Below, piece by piece: positions 36,170-44,483 of a DNA stretch of 64,000 bases. The DNA is from CAYUWG01 sp964448285. Lineage in GTDB: Bacteria > Bacteroidota > Ignavibacteria > SZUA-365. The translations under genes were made by a program, and so were the position numbers. The stretch's first letter is position 1. Each line of letters opens with the position of its first letter. The notes under the pieces are model-generated. The model saw nothing but the letters and a program-made list of their open reading frames with translations. It searched no databases and was not told the origin of the DNA. Location of the stretch: NCBI GenBank assembly GCA_964448285.1, contig CAYUWG010000001.1, forward strand, positions 1 through 64,000. Direction: 5' to 3'.

Positions 36170-36892
36170 ATGACAGATCAAACAACTGACATCGAAGGCT
36201 TTGAAGGATTACCTTTGCGGTTCGCTTACGTCTTCCTTTCAGAGAATGGATTGGCTGAAGAAGCCACAGAGATTAAGCGATCCAAGGACAGGCTTGGTTC
36301 TTACACATCGAGCTTGAAGAGAGGGAAGGTTGTCGATCTTCTCGAGAAAAACAATCTTCTGAACCAATTTATCAGTCAGTCGTGGCCATTCGGCCGCACA
36401 GAGGCAGGCAAGCGCAAAATTCAGAGATATAAACGCATCCTTAATTCCTTCATTTCCGGCAGTGAGAGTGAAGAAGAGGAGCAAGAGGAGAGTTCCGATG
36501 AAACAAGCTTTGCGTACGAGGAAGACTTAAGGGATTACCTCTCAAACAATCTCAGCGTAATTGAGCCGGGCCTTATCCTATTCAAGGACAAGGACGGTAC
36601 CGAAGGCGTCGAGTTCTCTGTTGATGCCGGCAACAAGCGCATTGACATTCTAGCAATTGATAAAAACAAGACTCCGGTGGTCATCGAACTCAAGGTCAGT
36701 AGAGGATACGAAAAAGTCATTGGACAATGCCTTTATTACAAGAACCGAGTCAAGGAGCTTTTGGGCGCCGAAAGGGTAAGAGTCATTATCATAGCCAGGG
36801 AGATCACTCCTCATCTGAAAATCGCAACATCCGGCTTACCCGACTTTGAGTTGTTCGAGTATATGCTGGTTGTGAAAGTGAAAAAGATTTAA
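36170..36892 (+). CDS. DUF91/NucS-like nuclease-domain protein
   Basis: A 240-residue protein. The first ~95 residues are helical and basic and may bind nucleic acid. A short acidic stretch ('SESEEEEQEESSDE') follows. The C-terminal ~130 residues are a PD-(D/E)XK nuclease of the DUF91/NucS type: 'KRIDILAID' with D159, then 'VVIELKV' with E173 and K175, then Q186 in 'GQCLYY'. The ATG is set by AGGAGG ten bases upstream. It lies just past the attC site, so it may be the next integron cassette. Target and partner are unknown. Confidence 0.8.
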   Translation: MTDQTTDIEGFEGLPLRFAYVFLSENGLAEEATEIKRSKDRLGSYTSSLKRGKVVDLLEKNNLLNQFISQSWPFGRTEAGKRKIQRYKRILNSFISGSESEEEEQEESSDETSFAYEEDLRDYLSNNLSVIEPGLILFKDKDGTEGVEFSVDAGNKRIDILAIDKNKTPVVIELKVSRGYEKVIGQCLYYKNRVKELLGAERVRVIIIAREITPHLKIATSGLPDFELFEYMLVVKVKKI

Positions 36893-36929
36893 ACGGTAGC
36901 CTTCTGCGTGGTTACCGCAAATGTTATGT
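36888..36929 (+). repeat. Short attC-like hairpin after the NucS-like gene
   Basis: TTTAAAC and GTTATGT flank a perfect 7-bp stem, GGTAGCC with GGTTACC (one G-T pair), and an 8-base loop. The right box is identical to that of the attC at 36127. At 42 bases it is shorter than usual attC sites and its left box does not complement the start of the preceding cassette, so it is either degenerate or coincidental. Confidence 0.35.
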
Positions 36930-36981
36930 GCAAACCGTACCCGATTTCGAATAAGTACCGGATTGGTCTAAGGATGGTATA

Positions 36982-37380
36982 GTGAAATCACCAACAACTG
37001 TAGCCGATAGAACGAAACGGATATTTGGCTGGATTGGAGCAAGTTGCTTGCTCTTGATTTTCCCTCTGAAAGCACTCCGCTGGATGGATCAGTTAACCAC
37101 TTCGACGTTCCTCGATATTGCCCCGAGTACTCTTGGGCCAGCGGGATTGCTGTTCCTCATCTTGTCAAGTTCAAGTTCCAGACTTGCACGCTTCACGCTT
37201 CTTCAAACGACATTACTCGTGGGCGCGATCGCTATGGGACTTGAGTTCGTTCAACTCGTTCCGCGCCCTGGCATTCTTGCCAAAGTCCTTTACACTTTTG
37301 ACTGGTTGGATGTCGTTGCAACCCTATTCGGCCTCACTCTTGGATATGCCATTGCCCGATTGCTAATTTACAGGGGATGA
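36982..37380 (+). CDS. VanZ-like membrane protein
   Basis: A 132-residue inner-membrane protein with three to four helices. The family block is 'GLEFVQLVPRPG', then 'FDWLDVVATLFGLTLGYA', which matches the E-x-x-Q and D-x-x-D-x-x-x-x-x-x-G pattern of VanZ-like proteins. VanZ confers low-level teicoplanin resistance in Enterococcus, but most VanZ-like proteins have no known role. The start is GTG with AAGGA eight bases upstream. It may be the third cassette of the integron. Confidence 0.75.
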   Translation: MKSPTTVADRTKRIFGWIGASCLLLIFPLKALRWMDQLTTSTFLDIAPSTLGPAGLLFLILSSSSSRLARFTLLQTTLLVGAIAMGLEFVQLVPRPGILAKVLYTFDWLDVVATLFGLTLGYAIARLLIYRG

Positions 37381-37467
37381 ATGACACGAAGATCACGACA
37401 TAGCCACCGTATGTACATGACACGCCCAACAACGACCCGAACCAAATTAACTCAAGAGGAATACTTG

Positions 37468-38445
37468 ATGGATACTGCCTTCATCGCTTACATACCATTC
37501 AGACAAGTGTATAATAAGTTTCTACTCGCTTTGCCATTCTGTGCGATATTGATACTCTCGGGAACGGGGTGTAGGACACTCTCTTCAAGTCACGGCTCCG
37601 GGAGCGCAACTGAGGAACCCATCGGCACATTGTCCTTCCTCACTACGAGGGACGGTAATTTTGAAATCTACTCAATGGACGCATCCGGGCAGAAGGTCAA
37701 GAACCTGACCAACAACAAAGCGTTGGACTTTTGGTCATCATGGTCTCCCGATAGCAAACATATTCTCTTCTACTCCAATCGTGACGGCAACAACGAAATC
37801 TACATGATGGATGCAGACGGCAGTAACCAACGAAACCTCTCCAATCATCCTTCCAACGACTATCTGCCCGACTGCTCACCTGATGGTAAAAGAATCGTAT
37901 TCACGTCTGACAGAGACCACAAGAGCAGAGAGATCTACACGATGAACGTCGACGGCTCCAATGTTGCAAGGCTCACTTCAAATGAAGAATTCGAAGAGGT
38001 CCCAACATGGTCAACAGATGGAACCAAGATTCTCTTTACAAGACAAATACGGGAACCGGGCGATACATCCCATGCAGCAAATGGCGAGATATTCATCATG
38101 GATGCAGATGGGAAAAACGAAAAGCGCTTGACATACAAGAAAGGCTTTGACTCTGGGGCAAGATTTTCGCCGGATGGAAAAAGGATTGCATTCTACGGTC
38201 CTACGGAAGAGAAGAATTTCGAGATTTTCATCATGAACATTGATGGAAGCAACATCACGAATCTGACCAATGACGCTTCAGAAGATTACTCCCCTTCCTG
38301 GTCACCGGATGGGAAATGGATTGCCTATTCAAGCGGCACTCCTGCTCAATACAATGTTTGGATTATCCATGTAGAAACAGGAAGAAAGATTCGGCTGACA
38401 AATGAGCCAAAGCGAAATGAAACACCGGTATGGCGTCCCAATTGA
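37468..38445 (+). CDS. TolB-like beta-propeller lipoprotein
   Basis: A 325-residue lipoprotein with a hydrophobic N-terminus ending in lipobox 'SGTGC'. The mature part contains about six TolB/WD40-like repeats, each with a 'SPDGK' type turn and 'EIYMMDADGSNQRNLSNHP'-type blade. Such propellers bind proteins or, in TolB, join the Tol-Pal envelope system; here only the fold is clear. AGAGG lies nine bases before the chosen ATG, and the frame is open from 37381. An upstream GCCCAAC looks like half of an attC box. Confidence 0.82.
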   Translation: MDTAFIAYIPFRQVYNKFLLALPFCAILILSGTGCRTLSSSHGSGSATEEPIGTLSFLTTRDGNFEIYSMDASGQKVKNLTNNKALDFWSSWSPDSKHILFYSNRDGNNEIYMMDADGSNQRNLSNHPSNDYLPDCSPDGKRIVFTSDRDHKSREIYTMNVDGSNVARLTSNEEFEEVPTWSTDGTKILFTRQIREPGDTSHAANGEIFIMDADGKNEKRLTYKKGFDSGARFSPDGKRIAFYGPTEEKNFEIFIMNIDGSNITNLTNDASEDYSPSWSPDGKWIAYSSGTPAQYNVWIIHVETGRKIRLTNEPKRNETPVWRPN

Positions 38446-38567
38446 CTGTGGGAGGGGGCAATAGTCGTGATCGCTACGTTGATATTGGTATGATTCGGCT
38501 TGCTACTGCAAGCGAGATGAATGAATCCTTACTTCGCTAACTTTTGTAGAGATAATTCAAGAACACT

Positions 38568-38924
38568 ATGAGCACACACGATCAACGCATCTCACAAATG
38601 ACCTTCGCTTCGGTCTATCCGATGTATGTCGCAAAAGTTGAGAAGAAGAGCAGAACCAGGCAGGAGTTGCATCAGGTCATCGAGTGGTTAACCGGCTTCG
38701 ATGAAAAAAAACTACAAGAACTGATAAAGGCAAAAGTGACCTTCGAAGCATTCTTCAAGCGAGCTTCGCTGAACCCCAACGCACACCTCATCACCGGAGT
38801 AATCTGCGGTTATCGCGTGGAGGAAATCGAAAATCCCTTGACCCGGCAGGTCAGGTACCTGGATAAGTTGGTGGATGAACTGGCGAAAGGCAGGAAGATG
38901 GAAAAGATTCTACGCGACACGTAG
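38568..38924 (+). CDS. DUF2200 family protein
   Basis: A cytoplasmic protein of 118 residues that matches DUF2200 almost end to end: 'MTFASVYPMYVAKVEKKSR', 'VIEWLTGF', 'LITGVICGYRVEEIENPL' and 'RYLDKLVDELAKGRKMEKIL' are the conserved blocks. The function of the family is unknown; it is widespread as a stand-alone gene and often found in mobile regions. No clear ribosome binding site is seen ahead of the ATG. Neighbours give no hint of role. Confidence 0.9.
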   Translation: MSTHDQRISQMTFASVYPMYVAKVEKKSRTRQELHQVIEWLTGFDEKKLQELIKAKVTFEAFFKRASLNPNAHLITGVICGYRVEEIENPLTRQVRYLDKLVDELAKGRKMEKILRDT

Positions 38925-39378
38925 GGCGTAGGCGATAGCCGATACGGCAGCGTCCTGCTCTGAAACCACGCTGAACGACGAGCAACGCATTCAGCTATTT
39001 CGTACATTCGATTCACCTATGGCTACTCATCACAGGATCATTGTCGACTTACAGAAGAAGGAAGAGATTCCCGATGAGACCATTCATCTCATCGTCACTT
39101 CCCCACCTTACAGTTCTCTTGGCTACTATTTCGCTGATTTTAATTGGTCTTAACCAGTCAGAATGATTTGAGGCACTGATTCTTCGTGACAATCGAGAGG
39201 CGGCAGCGAGCATGCGCAAGTACGGAACACCATTGTTTTTTAGTCGCGTGTTGATTTGCGTCTTCAGGAAGAGAGAATGAACCATTTGTAGCGGTCAGTA
39301 GTCGCATTATTTTGGATTCGTAATGGCGCTGCATTGTTGCGAAAACGTTGGACACAAAGACAGAGCGACAAGGAAGGC
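38925..39378 (+). other. Gene-poor stretch with methyltransferase remnant
   Basis: These 454 bases hold no intact gene. They include the methyltransferase fragment at 39019-39153. Another short open stretch at about 39180-39281 encodes 'RDNREAAASMRKYGTPLFF' without a start codon context; I cannot assign it. The rest shows no promoter or terminator I would defend. Confidence 0.5.
39019..39153 (+). pseudogene. N-terminal fragment of a DNA methyltransferase
   Basis: A 44-codon frame starting 'MATHHRIIVDLQKKEE' and reaching the catalytic motif 'IVTSPPYSSLGYY' of DNA amino-methyltransferases (N6-adenine or N4-cytosine), where it stops after 'FNWS'. The remaining ~250 residues of such an enzyme are absent. 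It was probably truncated when the neighbouring cytosine methylase cluster arrived. Confidence 0.7.
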
Positions 39379-40614
39379 GTGGTAAAACTCGAGAAAGAAC
39401 AACAGGTGAATTACTACATCAAGAAAGAAATAGCATGGCTTGTCCGCGAAGAAGAGCGGATCTACGAGGCTCGAAGCTTAGGCGCTTTTAAGAGAAAGCG
39501 TAAGCGCTTCCGATTAATCGATGTCTTTGCAGGTGCTGGAGGTATGACACTTGGGTTTTCGAAAATATTCGGACACGTGTTCGATCCTGTTTGGGCAAAC
39601 GATTTTGATGATAACTGCGTACGTACATATCGCAGGAATTTCGGAGACCACTGTGTAAAAGGAGACATCGTGGATATTCTTAACGATTCGAAAACGGAGA
39701 TTCCAGCAGCTGATGTTGTCATTGGTGGGCCGCCGTGCCAAGGATTCAGCCTTCTGAATAAGAACCGTGAAGGTGATCCGCGAAAGCAACTATGGCGTCC
39801 TTTTCTTGAAGTTGTCGAGCGCTCAGGCGCTCAAGTATTTGTAATGGAGAACGTACCTCAACTACTAGGTTCCTTCGAGCATGGTGAAATCATGGGCATG
39901 GCTGAAGCTATGGGCTTCAAGTGTTGGGGCGAAGTTCTCTGCGCAGCCGACTACGGTGTTCCGCAGACGCGTCGCCGGGCGATTATCGTAGGCTGCAAGT
40001 TTCTCGACCCATCACTGGTCTTTCCTCCGAGAAAAACACACTACGACCCTCGTAAAAGTGGAGTACAAGTTTCCGTATTGCAAGCAAATGGAAAAGGGTA
40101 TTTAACCATCGCCGAAAAGTGGCGCACGGTTCGCGATGCAATCGCTGACCTTCCGCCACCTGAGGGGACAGGGATTCGTGAAGAGGCTCCTCCATTAGAT
40201 CTCCACTTTGGACGCTCTCCTACTCCGATGAGCATAGCCCGATACAAAGCTATTCCTGAAGAGGGCATGAATCGTTTTGACCTTCAGAAGCGTGCTCCTA
40301 AACTGACTCCCGGGTGCTGGATTCGAAAAAAGACTGGCGGTACTGATCTTTTCGGTCGACTGTGGTGGGACCGTCCTGCGTTCACCATTAGAACGGAGTT
40401 CTACAAACCAGAGAAGGGCCGGTATCTGCACCCGAATCAGCACAGACCGATAACGCACCGAGAAGCAGCGCGCTTACAGTCTTTCCCGGACGATTTCGTT
40501 TTCACGGGTTCGAAAATCGAGATTGCACGACAGATCGGGAACGCTGTGCCACCTGGGCTAGCTGCACGTTTAGCTGACATGGTTTATCTTCTCTTGCTAA
40601 TAAACAACCGGTGA
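39379..40614 (+). CDS. DNA (cytosine-5-)-methyltransferase
   Basis: A C5-cytosine methylase of about 411 residues, the protective arm of a restriction system. SAM motif I is 'LIDVFAGAGGMTLGF' (~47), the catalytic Cys is C120 in 'GGPPCQGF', motif VI is 'VMENVPQL', motif VIII 'PQTRRRAIIVG', and motifs IX-X are 'HREAARLQSFPDDF' and 'QIGNAVPPGLA'. The GTG at 39379 has AAGGA five bases upstream; the frame opens at a TTG 45 bases earlier. The recognition sequence cannot be read. vsr follows immediately. Confidence 0.93.
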   Translation: MVKLEKEQQVNYYIKKEIAWLVREEERIYEARSLGAFKRKRKRFRLIDVFAGAGGMTLGFSKIFGHVFDPVWANDFDDNCVRTYRRNFGDHCVKGDIVDILNDSKTEIPAADVVIGGPPCQGFSLLNKNREGDPRKQLWRPFLEVVERSGAQVFVMENVPQLLGSFEHGEIMGMAEAMGFKCWGEVLCAADYGVPQTRRRAIIVGCKFLDPSLVFPPRKTHYDPRKSGVQVSVLQANGKGYLTIAEKWRTVRDAIADLPPPEGTGIREEAPPLDLHFGRSPTPMSIARYKAIPEEGMNRFDLQKRAPKLTPGCWIRKKTGGTDLFGRLWWDRPAFTIRTEFYKPEKGRYLHPNQHRPITHREAARLQSFPDDFVFTGSKIEIARQIGNAVPPGLAARLADMVYLLLLINNR

Positions 40615-40615
40615 T

Positions 40616-41029
40616 ATGACCGACATATTTTCCACACAAAAGCGAAGCTGGATAATGAGTCGTATCAAGGGATTCGACACCAAGCCGGAGATGATTGTTC
40701 GTTCTTTCGTTCATCGAATGGGATTTCGATTTCGAGTTCATCGACGTGATCTACCAGGAAACCCAGATATCGTACTACCACGACTCGGCAAGGTAATCTT
40801 CGTACATGGATGTTTCTGGCACGGTCATAAGCGTTGTCATCGATCGAAGCGACCAACCACGAACAGTACCTTCTGGAACAAGAAACTCGATGCGAACATG
40901 GAGAGGGACAAGATCTTTCGAAGGGAGCTAATAAAGATGGGTTGGAAGGTACTGGTAGTGTGGCAATGCAACACTAACAACCCAACATATCTATTGGAAA
41001 AACTTGAGAGGTTTCTATATGAGGAATGA
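40616..41029 (+). CDS. vsr: Very short patch repair endonuclease Vsr
   Basis: A 137-residue endonuclease that nicks DNA at T:G mismatches left by deamination of 5-methylcytosine. Diagnostic blocks are 'STQKRSWIMSRIKGFDTKPE', the catalytic Asp of 'PGNPDIVLPRL', and the zinc/His-Cys segment 'VHGCFWHGHKRCHRSKRP', then 'FWNKKLDANMERD'. It starts one base after the methylase stop. Vsr genes travel with C5-methylases because they repair the mutations these enzymes promote. The downstream gene overlaps its last codons. Confidence 0.95.
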   Translation: MTDIFSTQKRSWIMSRIKGFDTKPEMIVRSFVHRMGFRFRVHRRDLPGNPDIVLPRLGKVIFVHGCFWHGHKRCHRSKRPTTNSTFWNKKLDANMERDKIFRRELIKMGWKVLVVWQCNTNNPTYLLEKLERFLYEE

Positions 41030-41966
41030 ACGAAAAGAGATAACACATAACGATCCAGAAGCAGTACGGCAGATGGTTGCGAAACTTATAGCTAACTTCA
41101 AAGTTGAGCTTCAGTCAGGTGAACTTCGACCAAAGGTTCTAGCACTAATTCCTATCTTCCAAGGAATGCGCGATATGGGTAAGGCACTGATACCTGTTGA
41201 GTACACCTCGGCGGCAAGAGACCGAATCCTGTACTACTTTCGGCAGTATCCTAGAACAATAATAAATGGTGACGAACTGCTCGTTGTCTCTGGGATTCAA
41301 GAGTATGCCAGACGTTTGCGTGAGTTGCGTGTGGAGTTCGGTTGGGCTATTGTAAGTGGTGTCACAATCAAGGAAATGAGCGAGGACGAATCTGAAGAAA
41401 TACCTGACGAACTCAAGGCCATGAAACAGAATGACTACATTCTGTTGAGTTCTGAGGAGGATCGCGACGCTGCGCATCGCTGGCGCGTCGCAAACGCAAT
41501 CCGTAAGGAACGCGAGTCAGTGCGTGGTAAGATTCTGAAGTTTCTTCGGGCAAATGTCGGACGCGGTGTGACGAACGAAGAGTTACGCTACGTAGCCGGT
41601 GACAAGACGGAATGGGCACGGCGCGTGCGAGAGTTGAGGTCGGAGCATGGGTGGCCGATCGCGACGAAGACAACTGGGCGCCCTGATTTAGCCATTGGGG
41701 TTTACATGTTACAGGCAGACCGGCAAAGCCCGGAACATGACCGAAGAATTCCGGACGATGTTCGCCGTGAGGTGCTTCGGCGCGACGGGTACAAGTGTCG
41801 GTCGTGCGGATGGTCGCACGTTGAATGGAATCCGTCCGACCCTCGGCATCTTGAGTTGCATCACATAATTCATCACGTAAAGGGCGGTTCGAATATAGAA
41901 GAGAACCTGAAGACTTTGTGTACCGTCTGCCATGACAATGTACACCGCAGTGAGAAAAAGCAATAG
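41019..41966 (+). CDS. HNH restriction endonuclease
   Basis: Probable cutting arm of the methylase/Vsr cluster, 315 residues. The C-terminus is a zinc-type HNH nuclease: Cys pair in 'YKCRSCGW', catalytic 'LELHHIIHHVKGGSN', and second Cys pair in 'LCTVCHDNVH'. The N-terminal part holds two related winged-helix-like segments (~63-110, 'RILYYFRQYPRTIINGDEL', and ~170-220, 'KILKFLRANVGRGVTNEEL'), each followed by 'RRLRELR' or 'RRVRELR' and 'GW', which suggests an internal duplication used for DNA reading. The ATG overlaps the vsr stop by 11 bases; an earlier TTG is possible. Confidence 0.88.
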   Translation: MRNERKEITHNDPEAVRQMVAKLIANFKVELQSGELRPKVLALIPIFQGMRDMGKALIPVEYTSAARDRILYYFRQYPRTIINGDELLVVSGIQEYARRLRELRVEFGWAIVSGVTIKEMSEDESEEIPDELKAMKQNDYILLSSEEDRDAAHRWRVANAIRKERESVRGKILKFLRANVGRGVTNEELRYVAGDKTEWARRVRELRSEHGWPIATKTTGRPDLAIGVYMLQADRQSPEHDRRIPDDVRREVLRRDGYKCRSCGWSHVEWNPSDPRHLELHHIIHHVKGGSNIEENLKTLCTVCHDNVHRSEKKQ

Positions 41967-42088
41967 AGCTAATTCGTTAGACGAATTCACTTCCTGATGA
42001 ACTGTATAACTGGTGATACACATTAACATGTCGATTAACCAGCGACAATAGAGATTGCTCGATGCTCACATAAAACTATGTTCTACAG

Positions 42089-42610
42089 ATGATAACACTG
42101 AACTGTACGAAGAAACTCGCCAAAAGACTTTCGTTTCCCTTCGTGGATAACACCCAACCATCGACAAACCTACTCGGCCCATGGTGTGCCAATTCATTCA
42201 ATGTCGGTCGGCGTCCACTGATCATCCTTACAAACGAACGGACACTGTTGTCCGTGGTTATTCCATCGAAAGAAACGAGATCACTCCAGACTCGTTTCCT
42301 TACATCGTTGGAGGTTCTGTTCCACTCGATCGGCCTGTCTTCCCGCCAGATCAATCGTGAACTTCAAGAGATGCAGTTGATTCAGTTCACTACCAAAACG
42401 AATCGACGCACACTTGGTTCGATGAACGATTTCGTTTTTCACGTAAGAGTAAGCCTCGCACAAAATCCATATGACTCCCTTGAAGATATCTCACTCTCTA
42501 TAAGCGAGATTCTGTGTGGTCCACTCAAATACGGTAAACCATTGGAAGCCGTACTCAATATCGTTGACCCGCCGCCACGTGGCGGTCAATTCAACGAGCA
42601 TCTCAACTGA
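42089..42610 (+). CDS. DUF6933 domain protein
   Basis: A cytoplasmic protein of 173 residues matching the DUF6933 pattern: 'MITLNCTKKLAKRL' at the start, 'LGPWCANSFNVGRRPLIILT', 'NERTLLSVVIP' and 'RRTLGSMNDFVFHV' in the middle. Members are widespread in mobile regions and resemble an antitoxin- or plasmid-type small protein, but no activity is known. It stands at the right edge of the accessory island, converging on the cytochrome operon. Confidence 0.78.
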   Translation: MITLNCTKKLAKRLSFPFVDNTQPSTNLLGPWCANSFNVGRRPLIILTNERTLLSVVIPSKETRSLQTRFLTSLEVLFHSIGLSSRQINRELQEMQLIQFTTKTNRRTLGSMNDFVFHVRVSLAQNPYDSLEDISLSISEILCGPLKYGKPLEAVLNIVDPPPRGGQFNEHLN

Positions 42611-42647
42611 TGAGTGCATCACTCTCTGAAACCACTTTCCTTTGACA

Positions 42648-43589
42648 TCACTTCTTCAGCAGTCGCTCGTGAATCTCGTCGTGACCTTCGAGCGGCTCTA
42701 TGTGGCTGAGTACTTCCGTCTCGATCGGTAACAGAAGCTTGATGTCCCGCTCGATGATCGTCGCGATTTCGTGCGAGCGCGCGAGCGTCAACTGCTCAGG
42801 GCACATCATGTGGAATTCCACCCACACGCGGTTGCCGGAATTGCGATGGCGTACGGCGTGAATCTTCACCTTGTACTCGCTCATCGCGGCTTCGAAGATC
42901 GATTGGATTTTGCTGCTCATCTCCGGGTCGCTCTCGTCCATCAGACCGCGAACAGAGCGGTGCATCAGTCTGATGCCCGTGATGAGAATGTTCAGCGCAA
43001 CGACAATCGCAAGGAGCGGATCGAAGGGCAGCCAGCCGGTAAACTGCGTCAGGAGCAACGCGACGATGACGCCCAAGCTCGTCCAGCTATCGGTGAGAAC
43101 GTGCTTGCCGTTAGCTTCCAATACGAGCGAACGGTACTTCTTCCCAAGCTTGACGAGGTGCCATCCCAACCATGCGTTGACGAGCGTCGCCGCGGCAACG
43201 AGCGCAATCCCCTCGTCGAGCCGTTCGAGGTACAAACCAGAAATCCATTTCATGATCGCTTCATAGATGATGAAGAGCGATGCGAGCAGGATCATCGCGC
43301 CTTCGAAGCCCGCGGAGAAAAAGCTGACGCGGTCGTGCCCGTAAGGATGCTCCTTGTCCGGCGGTTTGATACTGAGCGAGAAACTGTATGCCGCGAAACC
43401 GACTGCGAGAACGTGGACGATGGACTCCGCGGCGTCCGAGAGAATCGCGGCGGAATTCGTCAGCAGGTACGCGCTGATCTTCAGCACGAGCATCATCACC
43501 CCGATGGAAAGAGAAAGCCGCATTGCAATACGCATGCGGCTGATCTCCTTCGTTGAAAGTCGTGCGGGCTGGAAGCCGAACTCAGACAT
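42648..43589 (-). CDS. Cation diffusion facilitator family transporter
   Basis: A metal-efflux antiporter of 313 residues. Six membrane helices lie in the first ~215 residues, with the metal-site pattern 'HxxxD'-like pairs in 'NSAAILSDAAESIVHVLAV' (TM2) and 'GKHVLTDSWTSLGVIVALL' (TM5), and the family mark 'PPDKEHPYGHDRVSFF'. The C-terminal ~90 residues form the cytoplasmic metal-sensing fold. Substrates are usually Zn, Fe, Mn or Cd. It starts nine bases after the last cytochrome gene, so it is likely the final gene of that operon and may balance iron or zinc for it. Confidence 0.92.
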   Translation of the reverse strand: MSEFGFQPARLSTKEISRMRIAMRLSLSIGVMMLVLKISAYLLTNSAAILSDAAESIVHVLAVGFAAYSFSLSIKPPDKEHPYGHDRVSFFSAGFEGAMILLASLFIIYEAIMKWISGLYLERLDEGIALVAAATLVNAWLGWHLVKLGKKYRSLVLEANGKHVLTDSWTSLGVIVALLLTQFTGWLPFDPLLAIVVALNILITGIRLMHRSVRGLMDESDPEMSSKIQSIFEAAMSEYKVKIHAVRHRNSGNRVWVEFHMMCPEQLTLARSHEIATIIERDIKLLLPIETEVLSHIEPLEGHDEIHERLLKK

Positions 43590-43598
43590 GACCGGACA

Positions 43599-44483
43599 TC
43601 AGAAGTCGCGTTCCGACCCGAAGATGTTCAGCTTGCCGTTAATGTGTTTCTCCGGTGCAATGATATCCAACTGAGCGTTCACGACGTCGGCATGGCACAC
43701 CGCGCAGGTCAGGACGTTCGGATGCGTCCCGCCGCTTGCGCTCGTCTTCGGTAAGGCCTTCTCCGCGAGTGCCGTCTTCGTAGCGTCGCCGTGACACGTG
43801 CCACACTCCTTCTTTGCAGTCCATGTGACGACGTTGTCGGTGTTGCCGTTCTTGAAATGACCGTGACAATAGACGTTCGAGCATGTGCCCTGAATTGAAT
43901 TGAACTGCGGGTTGGGTTCGAAGAGCGGAAGCGACGACGAGTAGTTCTGTGTCCCCGGCACGTTTGTCTTCGTCGATGCGAGAGGATTGTTGAACACGAC
44001 TTCCGCGGGTGAGTGCGAATCGACGTGTCCCGTGGCGTACAACGTTGACGGCACGACGTGGCATTCATTGCACGAGACGGCTTTTGCGAACGTGTTGCCG
44101 AGATGTGCCTGATGCGCACCGACTCCGCGCGAAGTGGAGCTTGTGTTGCCGCTCAGGTCACGTGGCGGCGCAGGGTTGCTGCTGCCATGACAGGTCGTGC
44201 AGTTTTCCGGTCCGCCGGGTTTCGTGTGGCACGTCAGACACGAGAGTTGCGCCCGTCCGCCATCGTAATAGACGCCGTGGCAACTCTGGCAGTTATCCAT
44301 TTTCCAGCCGGCGAGCCGAATCGCTTTACCGTGAAAGTTCTCTGACGAAGGATTCAAAAAGGCCGAGGGATGAACGACGATACCGGCATCGACCGGTGCG
44401 GGAAGTTCATCCTTCAGGTCCGCGCATCCGATTGCGAACACGCCCAATGTGAGAAGGAAGAAGGAGCGGATGATCGTATTCAT
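43599..44483 (-). CDS. Multiheme lipoprotein with CX4CH motif
   Basis: A 294-residue lipoprotein (lipobox 'FAIGC') with six CxxCH haem motifs and one 'CSNVYCH', the unusual C-x4-CH form. The mix of C-x4-CH and CxxCH with 'YYDGGRAQLSCLTCH' resembles the Geobacter-type CxxxxCH/CxxCH domain family linked to outer-surface cytochromes. A lipid anchor would hold it to a membrane. Its ATG overlaps the stop of the preceding 12-heme gene (TAATG), so the two are translated together. Confidence 0.85.
   Translation of the reverse strand: MNTIIRSFFLLTLGVFAIGCADLKDELPAPVDAGIVVHPSAFLNPSSENFHGKAIRLAGWKMDNCQSCHGVYYDGGRAQLSCLTCHTKPGGPENCTTCHGSSNPAPPRDLSGNTSSTSRGVGAHQAHLGNTFAKAVSCNECHVVPSTLYATGHVDSHSPAEVVFNNPLASTKTNVPGTQNYSSSLPLFEPNPQFNSIQGTCSNVYCHGHFKNGNTDNVVTWTAKKECGTCHGDATKTALAEKALPKTSASGGTHPNVLTCAVCHADVVNAQLDIIAPEKHINGKLNIFGSERDF

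Noticed and set aside
37424..37430. GCCCAAC as the left box of another attC
   Set aside because: It fits RYYYAAC, but no matching GTT box with a foldable interior follows before the TolB-like gene.
41044..41051. CACATAAC, the complement expected for the cassette starting TTATGTG
   Set aside because: It lies inside the HNH gene next to no hairpin and no downstream GTT box, so it is most likely chance.
42771..43556. Long open frame antisense to the cation-efflux gene
   Set aside because: Composition is low-complexity Arg/Asp/Glu as expected for an antisense shadow; the efflux protein on the other strand is unmistakable.
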